This document shows positions 32,694 to 40,985 of a DNA stretch of 41,047 bases, in pieces. The notes below the pieces were generated by a model. That model had not been told where the DNA came from. It worked only from the letters and a program-made list of their open reading frames with translations, and did not search any database. The stretch is from CAWUIO01 sp963922455 (GTDB taxonomy: Bacteria > Bacteroidota > Bacteroidia > Cytophagales > Microscillaceae), in assembly GCA_963922455.1 (NCBI GenBank), contig CAWUIO010000059.1, positions 1-41,047 on the forward strand, written 5' to 3'. A program made the position numbers and the translations under genes. Position 1 is the stretch's first letter. Every line of letters begins with the position of its first letter.

Positions 32694-34301
32694 CTAGTAT
32701 AAGTGCTCGTAATACTCCTCAAGCATCCGTTTTACACTAAACTCATCCTTGGTACTAAGGATACTTGCTTTCATCATTTCCAACCATTTTTCGCGATTAT
32801 CGAAAAAAGTAGGCACTACTTCTTCCAGGAGCACTTTATAAAGGGCTTCGCGGTCGTGCTTGTCTTGCTCTTCTACATTTTCACTTTCAAAGGCATCACC
32901 AAACTGCCAGCCATTTACGCCGTGTTCGCAGGCTTCGGGCCACCAGCCATCCAAAATACTTACATTGAGCACTCCGTTCATAGCTGCCTTCATACCGGAA
33001 GTACCACTGGCCTCCTTCGGACGACGGGGGTTATTCAACCAAATATCCGAGCCACGAACCATAAGCGAACCAATGGTCATATCATAGTTTTGTAAGTAGA
33101 CCACGGCCTGGGGGAATTCTTGAGAAATGGCATAAATTTCTTCAATCAATGCCTTCCCGCCATCATCCAAGGGGTGCGATTTCCCGGAGTAAACAATTTG
33201 GATTTTGCCTTCCTTCAGATACGGCTCAATCAATTCTCTATTGGAAAGCAGAAGGTTGGCCCGTTTATAGGCTACTGAGCGGCGGGCAAAACCGATTAAG
33301 AGTCCCTCGGGGTTTAACGCAACGCCATTATGTTCTTTGATATAGCTGAGCAAGTTTTGCTTGTTATCGGTATGGGCTTCCCAGAGATCGCCTCCGTTTT
33401 CGGCCCGTTCTACCATCCTAGGATCTACCCAAGTGCCTAGGTGAACACCATTGGTAATACCGACGATCTTGGAGCGGCCACGTACCCCTTTCCACATTTG
33501 GTTGGCGGTTTTTCCGTGTAATTGGGCTACTGCATTGGACTTTCGGGACAGCCGTAGCGCGCCCACCGTCATATTAAAAGGTTTTCCACCTAAGGATTGC
33601 AATTGACGACGGGTAAAGGCTTCATTATGGGCACCCATGTACATCAGGCGGTCTAGGTAGTGTGATTCATTTCCTTGGATCACGGGGGTATGGGTGGTAA
33701 ATACAATTTGTTCTTTGGCTTTTTGCACGGCCTCAGCGTGCTCCATACCCGCTTCTTTGTTTTCTTTTACCAGTTCAAACCCGGCAAAGAGGGCGTGCCC
33801 TTCATTAAAGTGGTAAATGTCTACCTCGATGCCTAATTTGCGCAAGGCTCTTACGCCACCAATTCCTAAGATCATTTCTTGGGCAATGCGTTCTTCGCCA
33901 AACCAACCGTAGAGTTGGCCGGTAATCCAGGCATCTTCCGTAAAAGGTAAGTTCGTATCTAGTAAATACAAGGGCACGTGGCCAAACTTATCCAATTTCC
34001 ACACTTTAGCCCTTACTTCCCGCTCTCGGATCATCACCTCCACTTCTACTCCGGTATCTTCTAGAAAATCGTACTCAAAGTTTTGAAAAGCGTGATAGGC
34101 TTTCCCTTGATCATTGACCCATTGATCTCCGTAGCCTTGTTTCCAACGAATTCCCAAACCGACAATGGGATAATCGTGATCTTTGGCCCCTTTTAGATAA
34201 TCTCCCGCCAATATGCCCAGCCCGCCGGCATAGGTTTTTAAATCCTGGTGGATTCCGTATTCCATACAGAAATAGGCGACCCGAGGTTTTACTTCACTCA
34301 T
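32694..34301 (-). CDS. glgP: Alpha-glucan family phosphorylase
   Basis: The 535-residue protein belongs to the short (TIGR02094-type) alpha-glucan phosphorylases that release glucose-1-phosphate from glycogen-like polymers using pyridoxal phosphate. It opens with VAYFCMEYGIHQDLKTYAGG and LGILAGDYLKGAKD; IYHFNEGHALFAGFE and FTTHTPVIQGNESHYL follow; the PLP Lys is Lys438 in EASGTSGMKAAMNG, with KSHPLDDGG for phosphate. It is shorter than classic GlgP (about 800), as expected for this group. The gene symbol reflects the enzyme family. It is monocistronic; no other glycogen gene is in the window. Confidence 0.92.
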   Translation of the reverse strand: MSEVKPRVAYFCMEYGIHQDLKTYAGGLGILAGDYLKGAKDHDYPIVGLGIRWKQGYGDQWVNDQGKAYHAFQNFEYDFLEDTGVEVEVMIREREVRAKVWKLDKFGHVPLYLLDTNLPFTEDAWITGQLYGWFGEERIAQEMILGIGGVRALRKLGIEVDIYHFNEGHALFAGFELVKENKEAGMEHAEAVQKAKEQIVFTTHTPVIQGNESHYLDRLMYMGAHNEAFTRRQLQSLGGKPFNMTVGALRLSRKSNAVAQLHGKTANQMWKGVRGRSKIVGITNGVHLGTWVDPRMVERAENGGDLWEAHTDNKQNLLSYIKEHNGVALNPEGLLIGFARRSVAYKRANLLLSNRELIEPYLKEGKIQIVYSGKSHPLDDGGKALIEEIYAISQEFPQAVVYLQNYDMTIGSLMVRGSDIWLNNPRRPKEASGTSGMKAAMNGVLNVSILDGWWPEACEHGVNGWQFGDAFESENVEEQDKHDREALYKVLLEEVVPTFFDNREKWLEMMKASILSTKDEFSVKRMLEEYYEHLY

Positions 34302-34684
34302 AAGGTTTAAGGTTTAGCGTTAATGTTGATGGCAATGAATTGAATACTAATCTTAAGGATTCTTGAGCAGAAAACCGGGGCAGATTTGAAAAAAAATACC
34401 GTAATGCATTTCGGAAGGAGGTAAGAAAAGGAGAAAAAGAGCAAGATTTTAGCAATTAGCGCAAAAAGTCTCACGAACAAGGTTTTGTGGATTTTTTAGA
34501 ACTTTTTCCTAAATGGGCTAAATTCCCAAAATGAAACAGTTAAATAATCGCCAAACACTCTACACCTCTGATTTTCAGCCAGTTGTCAGATTGGCATTTT
34601 TATGGCCTATTATGAAGTGTCCCTACGAAAAAGATCTAAACAAGAAAACACCTTATATATAGTATTACATTTAGCCTAACAAAC
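34302..34684. other. AT-rich intergenic stretch between glgP and the small gene
   Basis: I see no gene that I can support. It must hold the leftward glgP promoter and the rightward promoter of the 56-aa gene, for which TACATTTA (34666-34673) is one mismatch from the -7 consensus. A 43-codon frame at 34531-34662 looks spurious. Confidence 0.5.
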
Positions 34685-34855
34685 ATGATGACACAGGTAG
34701 AAACACTTAACGGTAAGGATCAGGTCAGCGAAATAAAACAACAATATAAGCGCTTGGAAGAGGTTGCCAAGCTCTTTGCCAATCGGATCCAAAAGATGAA
34801 AGTACAACAGGATGAATTTGATAAATCCATGTCCGTCAAAAATTTATTCCACTAA
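34685..34855 (+). CDS. Small helical protein, 56 aa
   Basis: This is a 56-codon gene, MMTQVETLNGKDQ followed by a long charged helix (VSEIKQQYKRLEEVAKLFAN, RIQKMKVQQDEFDKSM) and a short end SVKNLFH. The Glu/Lys heptad pattern predicts a coiled coil, so it may bind a partner protein. It has a near-consensus -7 box just upstream and a strong terminator downstream, which marks it as a transcribed gene. No family recognised. Confidence 0.65.
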   Translation: MMTQVETLNGKDQVSEIKQQYKRLEEVAKLFANRIQKMKVQQDEFDKSMSVKNLFH

Positions 34856-34934
34856 AAACTTGACCCGGGAGCGATGACTCCCAGAAACAACAGTAGATCT
34901 AGATTTTTCACTTGGTTTTTGTGCTAGTTTTCGG

Positions 34935-34967
34935 AATTTCCAAGCTCCTTGGGCTTGGAAATTTTTT
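34935..34967 (+). terminator. Rho-independent terminator after the 56-aa gene
   Basis: AATTTCCAAGC (34935-34945) pairs perfectly with GCTTGGAAATT (34953-34963), with T to 34967. The T run overlaps the stop codon of the converging porZ gene. Confidence 0.85.
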
Positions 34968-37233
34968 ATTCTACCACTGCAATCTTACTCACCAAGGTCT
35001 CAGTTCCCTCCTCATTGGTACTAAATATCAAATATACACCCGTTCGGGCCCTTTGTCCGGTATAATCCCGTAGGTTCCAGGTGGCTGTCCCTCCCTGGGC
35101 TTGGGCCTCAAAGAAAAGTCGGCCCGAAGCATCCGTAATTTTTACATTCGCGTCTTCCACTAGTCCGCTTATACCCACCGTACCGGTATAGCCTGGCCGG
35201 ACTGGATTGGGAAAGATTTTCACATCCCTATGACTGGTTTCCCCTCGGCTAGAACCCGTGCGGTAGGAGATAATCCCTTCTTCGGTAGCCACAAAAAGTT
35301 CTCCGCTGATGGCGTCCCAAGCCAAATCGAGAACCTTATCGGATAGTAAGGGGCTATCCTGGGCCCGAAAACGAGAGAGGAGCTGGGTTCCATCTTCCGA
35401 AAATAACCAAAGGCCGTTATCGGTGCCTACCCATTTTTGATTTCCTCCATCCGTCAGGATGCTTCGGATTTGCTCGCTATTTAATAAAGGTCGCCCCTCA
35501 AATATGGGGGTTATGGCATTGACTGGCCCCGAGAATACCGCAAAAGGATTAAAAAACAGGGCGATCCCTTCACTGGTCCCTACCCAAATTTGTCCATCCC
35601 GGTCTTTTTCTAAGGTGTTTACCTCATTACTGGGTAGGCCTCCATCGTTGCTGCTCGTGCTCAGGATGCGGCTTTGGCTATTTAGTTCATCCAAGACCCA
35701 AATGCCTCCAGAACCTAATTGAACCCATTTAAACTGGTTGTCGTCTAAGACAATTTGCAAGGGAAACCGACGATTTCCGCCGGGAGGACGAAAACCTTCC
35801 CAAGATCCATCTGGGGCTAAACGGTGCAGGGAAGGAAAAGCACCTAGGGCAGAAGGATTGCTTACCCATACATTGCCTTGGGCATCAACAGCCAGACCCC
35901 CAATTTGTAATCGCCCCTGATCGTCCCGGCTCAAGGTACTTCCTGGACTAGCATCATTCAAAATGGTTTGGGTTCCATCTTCGGCTATTTCCAAGAGTCC
36001 GTCCTGGTAGGAAGCTACATACAAATTCTGGGTTTGAGGGTTGAACACAATATCTACAATGTCCCGAAAAGCCGGGATCGGGTTGGCGTTATCCGGGTCA
36101 AAATTATTGAAGTTGCTCCAGTTGGCCGGAACAAAAGAATAGTATCCTGACCCTCTATTCAGGGGAAGTAAGTTCGGGTCATAAGCGCCAGATGAAGCCA
36201 ATATGTTTCGGTCCCGAGCAAACAAAGCCCAAGTATCCCCACGCGACGGGCCATTCGGGAAACGCGATACAAACGTAGCATGTATATTATCTAATAACCC
36301 GTTTTCTCGGTCGGCTAGCCAGAAACCACCCCCTGGATCAGACGTAATGTCTTGAGGATCATCTAAAAGAGGGTCACTCAGAAGCGAAACTTGCTCAGCA
36401 TTGTTCCAGAAATATACCTGACGGTTGGCAATAATACCAAGCTGAGTACCCAGGTTACGGACCTGTTGAAAATTACTATCTACCGGAAAAGAAGTTTTTT
36501 CCCAAGGGCCCAGATGCTGGTAGCGAAACAGGCCTTCGCCCTCAATAGGAACGTATACTTGCCCCTCAAGACTAGCAATTTGGAAGGAAGGTAGGGCCGA
36601 GAAATCACTGGTGTCCAAAATGCTTTGCCAACTGGCAAAATCTTGTAAATTGGCCGAAAAACTAGCAATCCGAATGCCTTGGCTGCTGCTGATCAGGATA
36701 CTATCTTGAGATAAAGCAGCGCCAAAAACAGAGATCTGCGCTCCCTCATCCCCCAGATTGAGCAAGGTTTCGCGTATCTCAAGCCGTTCAAGGTCCAAGA
36801 TGACCAGGCCAAAGTCGGCCGACAGGTAGGCCAACTGTTGGTCAATAAGAATGGAATTAATTCTTTTACTTCCTACAATGCTTGCGTCCCGTATCAAGGA
36901 AAGCTCTGTGATCTCATTTCCCCGGATGAGGTCGATATTGCTATTGGTATACACAAGCACTAGAGTTTGGCTTTGAGGATCAAAAGCCATGGTTTGCACT
37001 GTATTTTCACTAAGCCCGTCCAACTTGGAGAGGGTTTCTAAGGCTCCATCCCCAGGACTAAAACGAAAGAGGCCATTGTCGCTCCGACAATAGATCCAGT
37101 CATTGGCAAAAGCCACTTCCTGTCCACTTTGGTAGGAAAGATGGTTGCGCCAAGTACCAATGGGGATATCTTGAGCGGGTAATACAAAAGAGGTAAGGAA
37201 AAATAAAATTAAGAAACGGGTCGGAAAATGCAT
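34966..37233 (-). CDS. porZ: Type IX secretion protein PorZ
   Basis: The 755-residue protein has a signal peptide (MHFPTRFLILFFLTSFVLPA) followed by the PorZ-typical start QDIPIGTWRNHLSYQSGQEV. Two seven-bladed beta-propellers with the two-component-regulator-propeller pattern (for example LSENTVQTMAFDPQSQTLVL, GLPSNEVNTLEKDRDGQIWV) fill about 25-660. A type IX C-terminal sorting domain (about 670-755) includes VKIFPNPVRPGYTGTVGISG and RTGVYLIFSTNEEGTETLVS. PorZ sits on the cell surface, brings anionic lipopolysaccharide to the sortase PorU, and is needed to anchor T9SS cargo. The window holds no other por gene. Its call as PorZ rests on the order of domains and the N-terminal motif. Confidence 0.85.
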   Translation of the reverse strand: MHFPTRFLILFFLTSFVLPAQDIPIGTWRNHLSYQSGQEVAFANDWIYCRSDNGLFRFSPGDGALETLSKLDGLSENTVQTMAFDPQSQTLVLVYTNSNIDLIRGNEITELSLIRDASIVGSKRINSILIDQQLAYLSADFGLVILDLERLEIRETLLNLGDEGAQISVFGAALSQDSILISSSQGIRIASFSANLQDFASWQSILDTSDFSALPSFQIASLEGQVYVPIEGEGLFRYQHLGPWEKTSFPVDSNFQQVRNLGTQLGIIANRQVYFWNNAEQVSLLSDPLLDDPQDITSDPGGGFWLADRENGLLDNIHATFVSRFPNGPSRGDTWALFARDRNILASSGAYDPNLLPLNRGSGYYSFVPANWSNFNNFDPDNANPIPAFRDIVDIVFNPQTQNLYVASYQDGLLEIAEDGTQTILNDASPGSTLSRDDQGRLQIGGLAVDAQGNVWVSNPSALGAFPSLHRLAPDGSWEGFRPPGGNRRFPLQIVLDDNQFKWVQLGSGGIWVLDELNSQSRILSTSSNDGGLPSNEVNTLEKDRDGQIWVGTSEGIALFFNPFAVFSGPVNAITPIFEGRPLLNSEQIRSILTDGGNQKWVGTDNGLWLFSEDGTQLLSRFRAQDSPLLSDKVLDLAWDAISGELFVATEEGIISYRTGSSRGETSHRDVKIFPNPVRPGYTGTVGISGLVEDANVKITDASGRLFFEAQAQGGTATWNLRDYTGQRARTGVYLIFSTNEEGTETLVSKIAVVE

Positions 37234-37310
37234 ATCCTAGCTTGTATGTTGGAAGCAATACTTGTAAAAATAGTCATTTTACCAAGGATACTTCCCATAC
37301 ACAATTGCTT

Positions 37311-37643
37311 TTATCCCTCACTCAGGATAAGCTTGACTTCTTTCATCACGGTGGCTTCTTCTATTAAGCGAATCACTTCCATGGCCTGGGCCGGGGTAAA
37401 GCCAAAGTGACAACCTACTCGATGGCTCGATTTAATCAAAACCATAGGCCCGTGAGGGTGGTGCCGGGAAAAATCAGCATCGTGGGTATTTTCTAGACAA
37501 CTTTTCAAGGAAGATAACTCGTCCCAGCTAAGGTTTAAAAATAAATTATTGTACACCAGGCACGAACCAGGGTAATCGGGCTGGGTACAAATCATGCCAT
37601 TGGCACTTTCACTTAGAATACAAGATTCTGAAAAACAATTCAT
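37311..37643 (-). CDS. Small Cys/His-containing protein, possibly DUF6686-like
   Basis: The 110-residue protein has a Cys-rich start (MNCFSESCILSESANGMICT), a central LVYNNLFLNLSWDELSSLKS, a His-rich piece HDADFSRHHPHGPMV, and a helical end FGFTPAQAMEVIRLIEEATV. The layout of Cys pairs and an LxWxEL segment reminds me of the DUF6686 family of Bacteroidota, which I cannot confirm. The Cys and His could bind metal. A full promoter lies at 37670-37701, and it is followed by porZ, 77 bp on, on the same strand. Confidence 0.7.
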   Translation of the reverse strand: MNCFSESCILSESANGMICTQPDYPGSCLVYNNLFLNLSWDELSSLKSCLENTHDADFSRHHPHGPMVLIKSSHRVGCHFGFTPAQAMEVIRLIEEATVMKEVKLILSEG

Positions 37644-37669
37644 AAAAAATTTTGATTAGAATCGTGATA

Positions 37670-37701
37670 CAAGTATAGCAATTATTTAGAATCATTCCAA
37701 A
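37670..37701 (-). promoter_or_regulatory. Promoter of the 110-aa gene
   Basis: On the minus strand TTTG (37698-37701), 20 bp and TATACTTG (37670-37677) form a good Bacteroidota promoter. The same -7 octamer occurs upstream of blaI on the other strand. Confidence 0.7.
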
Positions 37702-37835
37702 CAAATTTCAATAATGATCTAACATCCCCCAATTCCTCCATAGTTCCCTACCCGATTACGTTTTTACGGACAACAGCTCCACTTTTTGTGTCAAAAACCT
37801 ATTCCCTGACAATAAAATTAGAAAAACCTAAGAAA

Positions 37836-37889
37836 TCCTATTCGAATAGGAGAAATACTACTTGAATAGTTTTTATCCTAATGGATTAG
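37836..37889 (+). promoter_or_regulatory. Three phased dyads, probable BlaI operators
   Basis: TCCTATTCGAATAGGA (37836-37851), ACTACTTGAATAGT (37857-37870) and CTAATGGATTAG (37878-37889) are dyads with CTA/TAG outer half-sites. Their centres (37843.5, 37863.5, 37883.5) are exactly 20 bp apart. The third lies just before the -7 box TATACTTG (37893-37900). This is the expected layout for autorepression by the BlaI-family product encoded next. Confidence 0.7.
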
Positions 37890-37912
37890 TAGTATACTTG
37901 TAAAAAAATGGA

Positions 37913-38287
37913 ATGCCCATGAAAAAACTCGCCAAAAGACAGGAAGAAATCATGCAAGCCCTCTGGCATTTGCAAGAGGCCTTTATCAAGGACGTGGTGG
38001 ATGCCTTGCCTGAGCCCAAGCCCCATTACAATACAGTAGCTACCATGGTCAAGGGTTTAGAAGAAGAAGGGTTTATTGCCCACCGTAAATTCGGAAATAC
38101 CTACCAGTATTATCCGCTTATTTCCCGAGAGTCTTACCAAAAGGAAGCCGTAGATGATCTGTTGAGCAAATACTTCAACAGCTCTTCCAAAAACCTGATC
38201 GCTTACTTCGCTAAGGAAGAGAAAATAAATGAAGCGGAATTGGAAGAAATCCTCCGTATGATCCAAAATCAAAAACCTAAACCATGA
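37913..38287 (+). CDS. BlaI/MecI/CopY family transcriptional repressor
   Basis: The 124-residue protein has the winged-helix of the BlaI family: RQEEIMQALWHLQEAFIKDV, recognition helix HYNTVATMVKGLEEEGFIAH, wing KFGNTYQYYPLISRESY, and a helical dimerisation part with an LSKYFNSSSKNLIAYFAKEE segment. Such repressors are cleaved by the protease of the partner M56 sensor. The start may be ATG 37919, since a -7 box at 37893-37900 leaves a leader of only about 6-12 bases. It overlaps the M56 gene by 4 bp (ATGA), so the two are coupled. Confidence 0.93.
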   Translation: MPMKKLAKRQEEIMQALWHLQEAFIKDVVDALPEPKPHYNTVATMVKGLEEEGFIAHRKFGNTYQYYPLISRESYQKEAVDDLLSKYFNSSSKNLIAYFAKEEKINEAELEEILRMIQNQKPKP

Positions 38288-40851
38288 TTCCTTACTTACT
38301 CCATACTGTTATCCTCTTAAGCGGATGCTTTTTGTTTTACAAATGGCTGCTGGAGTCGGAAACCTTCTTCCGCTTGAACCGCCTCACGCTCCTGTCGGGC
38401 ATGGTCCTGGCATTTTGTCTGCCTCTTATCCAGGTTCCCGAAGCTTGGTCTTTACGCGTACCTGAGCTACTCAACCCCCGGCCTGCCATTGAGCAAGGCT
38501 TGAATTTGCTGGAAGAGGAAGGGAATGAAAAAGCAATCACTTCCAAACCGCAAAGTCTTGAAAATAAAGAAGACTCGACGCTTGTCTCAGAAACGTACCA
38601 AGTAAACGAGGAAAAAGCCCGCCCCCAAGGCATCAGCCTGATACAACTCGTCTTTTATGCCTACTTAGCTGGGCTAGGCTTGTTTTTATTAAACCTTCTT
38701 ATCCAGGTAGGGGCTTTATTTTGGCAAATTTTACGTAGTCCGAGCTACCCGGATGGCCCCTACCGTATCGTAGAACTTTCGGATGAGCAGGCTCCTTTTT
38801 CTTTTGCCAATTATATCTTTATCAACCCGGCAAGATACGATTTGGACACCTACGAGCAGATCCTCCAACACGAAAAAGTACATATTGCCCAATGGCACAG
38901 CCTGGACCTGTTTATGGCCGAATTACTCCTCGCATTTCAATGGTTTAACCCCTTTGCCTGGATGTACCGCAAGGCCCTCGAGAATAATTTAGAATTTCTT
39001 ACGGATGCCCGGGTCTTGTCCCAGGGAGTTGCCCCACAAGCTTATCAGATGAGCTTACTACGGGTCTCTGTACCACAATACCCGCTCCGGCTTACCAATA
39101 GTTATAACCAATCCTTTTTAAAAAAACGTATAGCCATGATGAATTCAAAAAAATCTTCTTTACACGCACTTTGGAAGTACTTCCTCTTGATTCCGGCCTT
39201 TGGCCTGGCCGTGGTGTGCCTCAACCGGGTTTATGCCCCCTTACAGGCCCAGATTTTAGAAAAAGTAGGAATCAATGAAAAAGATAAAATAGAAGTACAG
39301 GTGGAAGTTCCGGTGCAAGTCCCCATAGAAACCCAGGTAGAAGCCGATGTCATGGTAGAAAGGGAAATAAGCCCTGCTCAAAATAATAGCGGTTTTGATA
39401 TACGGCAGAGGCCCCAAGGAAGACGTATGCAGCTTTCTGTGAGAACCCGGGGCAATTGGCTCGCCAATAAGCGCTCCGGTATCTGGCGAGGCTGGATCGA
39501 GCAAGATCAAGTCTGTATCAATTTTGATTTGTCCGAGCGGAGTAAAAGAAATATCTGGATGCAATCGGAGTGTTTTAAGCGTTCTGAGTTTAGCAAGCTA
39601 CCCATGGGAGAAGAAGGAAGCTTTGAGCTGAAACGGGATGCCGGTAGGGTAGACTTTACCGGTAAATTTGAAGGGGACGAAGGCTATGGCCGCTTTACCT
39701 TTGAGCCCAATGCTGAGTTTCAAGCCTATTTGGGTCAGCAAGGTTTTCAAGAGGTGGATGAGACCTTCTTATTTCACCTGTTTATGGGCAACGTTGGCCG
39801 GGAATATATTGCCTTCTTACAACAGAATGGGTACGCAGACCTTGAACAAGACGAGCTGAAAAAACTAGCCATTCACCAAGTGTCTGTGAAGAATATTAGG
39901 GAGTACAATCAATTATTTCAAAAGACCGATGGCAAACTCAGCATCCAGCAAATCGTCAAATTGAGTATCCATGATGTCAATCCCGCATTTTTGAAAGGAA
40001 TGGCCGATTTGGGCTATGATGATTTATCGGTACAAGAAGCCGTGCGCGGCAGTATTCACGATTTGAGTCCGGCGTATATCCGCGAGTTACAAGAGGCGGG
40101 GTTTAAAAACCTAAGTTACCCTGAGCTTATAAAGATGGCTACGCATGACGTAGATGCGAAATTTATAAAATCCATGGCTGAGCTAGGTTTTACTGGCCTA
40201 AGTGCCAACGAATTAATAAAAGCCAGTATCCACGACCTGGATGCCGCCATGGTCAAAGATTTGCAGTCGGTAGGGTACACCAACCTGAGCCTCAATGAAT
40301 TGATGAAGCTGGGTATCCACGATGTAAATGCTTCCTATGTGCGCAGCTTGTCCGATTTGGGTTACACAAACCTTTCAGTGGGCACCTTAATCAAAGCGAA
40401 GATCCACGATGTAGAACCTCGGCAGGTCAAAACCTTGGCCGAGGCCGGGTATACAAAACTTAGCATGGAAGAGCTCATTCGGATGGCCACCCACGATGTA
40501 GACCCCTCTTATATCAAAAGTCTGAGTGAGGCCGGGTACACGAATTTGAGCCCCGAACAACTGGTCAAAGCCAGTATCCACGACTTAGACCCGGCTTTCT
40601 TGAAGGAAATGGCTAGCCTGGGTTACAAAAATCTAAGCTTCGAACAGGCGGTGAAGGCCTCAATCCACGAGGTAGACGAGCGCTTTGTCAAAGGCTTGGC
40701 CGATCTAGGATTTACCAATATCGCCTTCGATGAGCTGATTCGGGCCCGGATTCACGATGTGACGCCAGACTTTATCCAGCGCATGCGCGAAAAAGGCTTT
40801 AAGGACCTAAGCTTAGAGAAGTACCGGGTGCTTAAAAACAATGAGTTTTAA
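38284..40851 (+). CDS. M56 (BlaR1-like) membrane metalloprotease with C-terminal repeats
   Basis: The 855-residue protein has two N-terminal helices, a cytoplasmic loop, two more helices (about 118-145), then the M56 zinc protease site HEKVH (His196-Glu197-x-x-His200) with a downstream Glu in NNLEFLTDARVL. A helix follows at about 290-310. The rest (about 330-855) should lie outside the membrane but does not look like the penicillin-binding sensor of BlaR1. It holds an unassigned beta-rich part (about 375-480) and then ten 29-residue repeats. It likely senses an envelope signal, turns on the protease, and cuts the BlaI repressor. The signal is unknown. A type I repeat follows 9 bp after the stop. 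Confidence 0.92.
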   Translation: MIPYLLHTVILLSGCFLFYKWLLESETFFRLNRLTLLSGMVLAFCLPLIQVPEAWSLRVPELLNPRPAIEQGLNLLEEEGNEKAITSKPQSLENKEDSTLVSETYQVNEEKARPQGISLIQLVFYAYLAGLGLFLLNLLIQVGALFWQILRSPSYPDGPYRIVELSDEQAPFSFANYIFINPARYDLDTYEQILQHEKVHIAQWHSLDLFMAELLLAFQWFNPFAWMYRKALENNLEFLTDARVLSQGVAPQAYQMSLLRVSVPQYPLRLTNSYNQSFLKKRIAMMNSKKSSLHALWKYFLLIPAFGLAVVCLNRVYAPLQAQILEKVGINEKDKIEVQVEVPVQVPIETQVEADVMVEREISPAQNNSGFDIRQRPQGRRMQLSVRTRGNWLANKRSGIWRGWIEQDQVCINFDLSERSKRNIWMQSECFKRSEFSKLPMGEEGSFELKRDAGRVDFTGKFEGDEGYGRFTFEPNAEFQAYLGQQGFQEVDETFLFHLFMGNVGREYIAFLQQNGYADLEQDELKKLAIHQVSVKNIREYNQLFQKTDGKLSIQQIVKLSIHDVNPAFLKGMADLGYDDLSVQEAVRGSIHDLSPAYIRELQEAGFKNLSYPELIKMATHDVDAKFIKSMAELGFTGLSANELIKASIHDLDAAMVKDLQSVGYTNLSLNELMKLGIHDVNASYVRSLSDLGYTNLSVGTLIKAKIHDVEPRQVKTLAEAGYTKLSMEELIRMATHDVDPSYIKSLSEAGYTNLSPEQLVKASIHDLDPAFLKEMASLGYKNLSFEQAVKASIHEVDERFVKGLADLGFTNIAFDELIRARIHDVTPDFIQRMREKGFKDLSLEKYRVLKNNEF
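39961..40830 (+). repeat. Ten tandem 87-bp (29-residue) coding repeats in the M56 protein
   Basis: Each unit reads roughly as (S/A)IHD(V/L) then D-x-x-[FYM][IVL]K, an (L/M)-x-x-(L/A)-G-(Y/F) turn, (T/K)NLS, and x-x-EL(I/V)KA. A degenerate eleventh unit precedes it (AIHQVSVKNI). The register is strict through all ten units, with drifted DNA, so it is old and kept by selection. Two amphipathic helices per unit are predicted. Confidence 0.9.
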
Positions 40852-40859
40852 GATTTGGA

Positions 40860-40985
40860 GGGGCTTGCCCGCGCTATGTCCTTGGCTTGCCTAGTGCACC
40901 TCAAGTACCAGCGCGGGCCGGGCTCTCGCTACTCGCCGGCCTGCACACCAGCCAGCGGCGGGCTCAGACAGGCCGCTCCATCCCT
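40860..40985 (+). repeat. Interspersed intergenic repeat, copy I (type I stem)
   Basis: It begins GGGGCTTGCCCGCGCTAT, 9 bp after the M56 stop, and ends GCTCCATCCCTAAGC. Stem 1 pairs GCCCGCGCT (40867-40875) with AGCGCGGGC (40910-40918). The second stem uses CTCGCCGG and GCGGCGGGCTC. Confidence 0.9.

Noticed and set aside
34531..34662. 43-codon frame MKQLNNRQTLYTSDF...
   Set aside because: No ribosome site or promoter, mixed composition, and it overlaps the promoter region of the 56-aa gene.
39961..40830. CRISPR-like array in the blaI-M56 region
   Set aside because: The 87-bp period is in-frame protein repeats with drifted DNA, not identical repeats with unique spacers; the tandem tRNA genes are likewise not an array.
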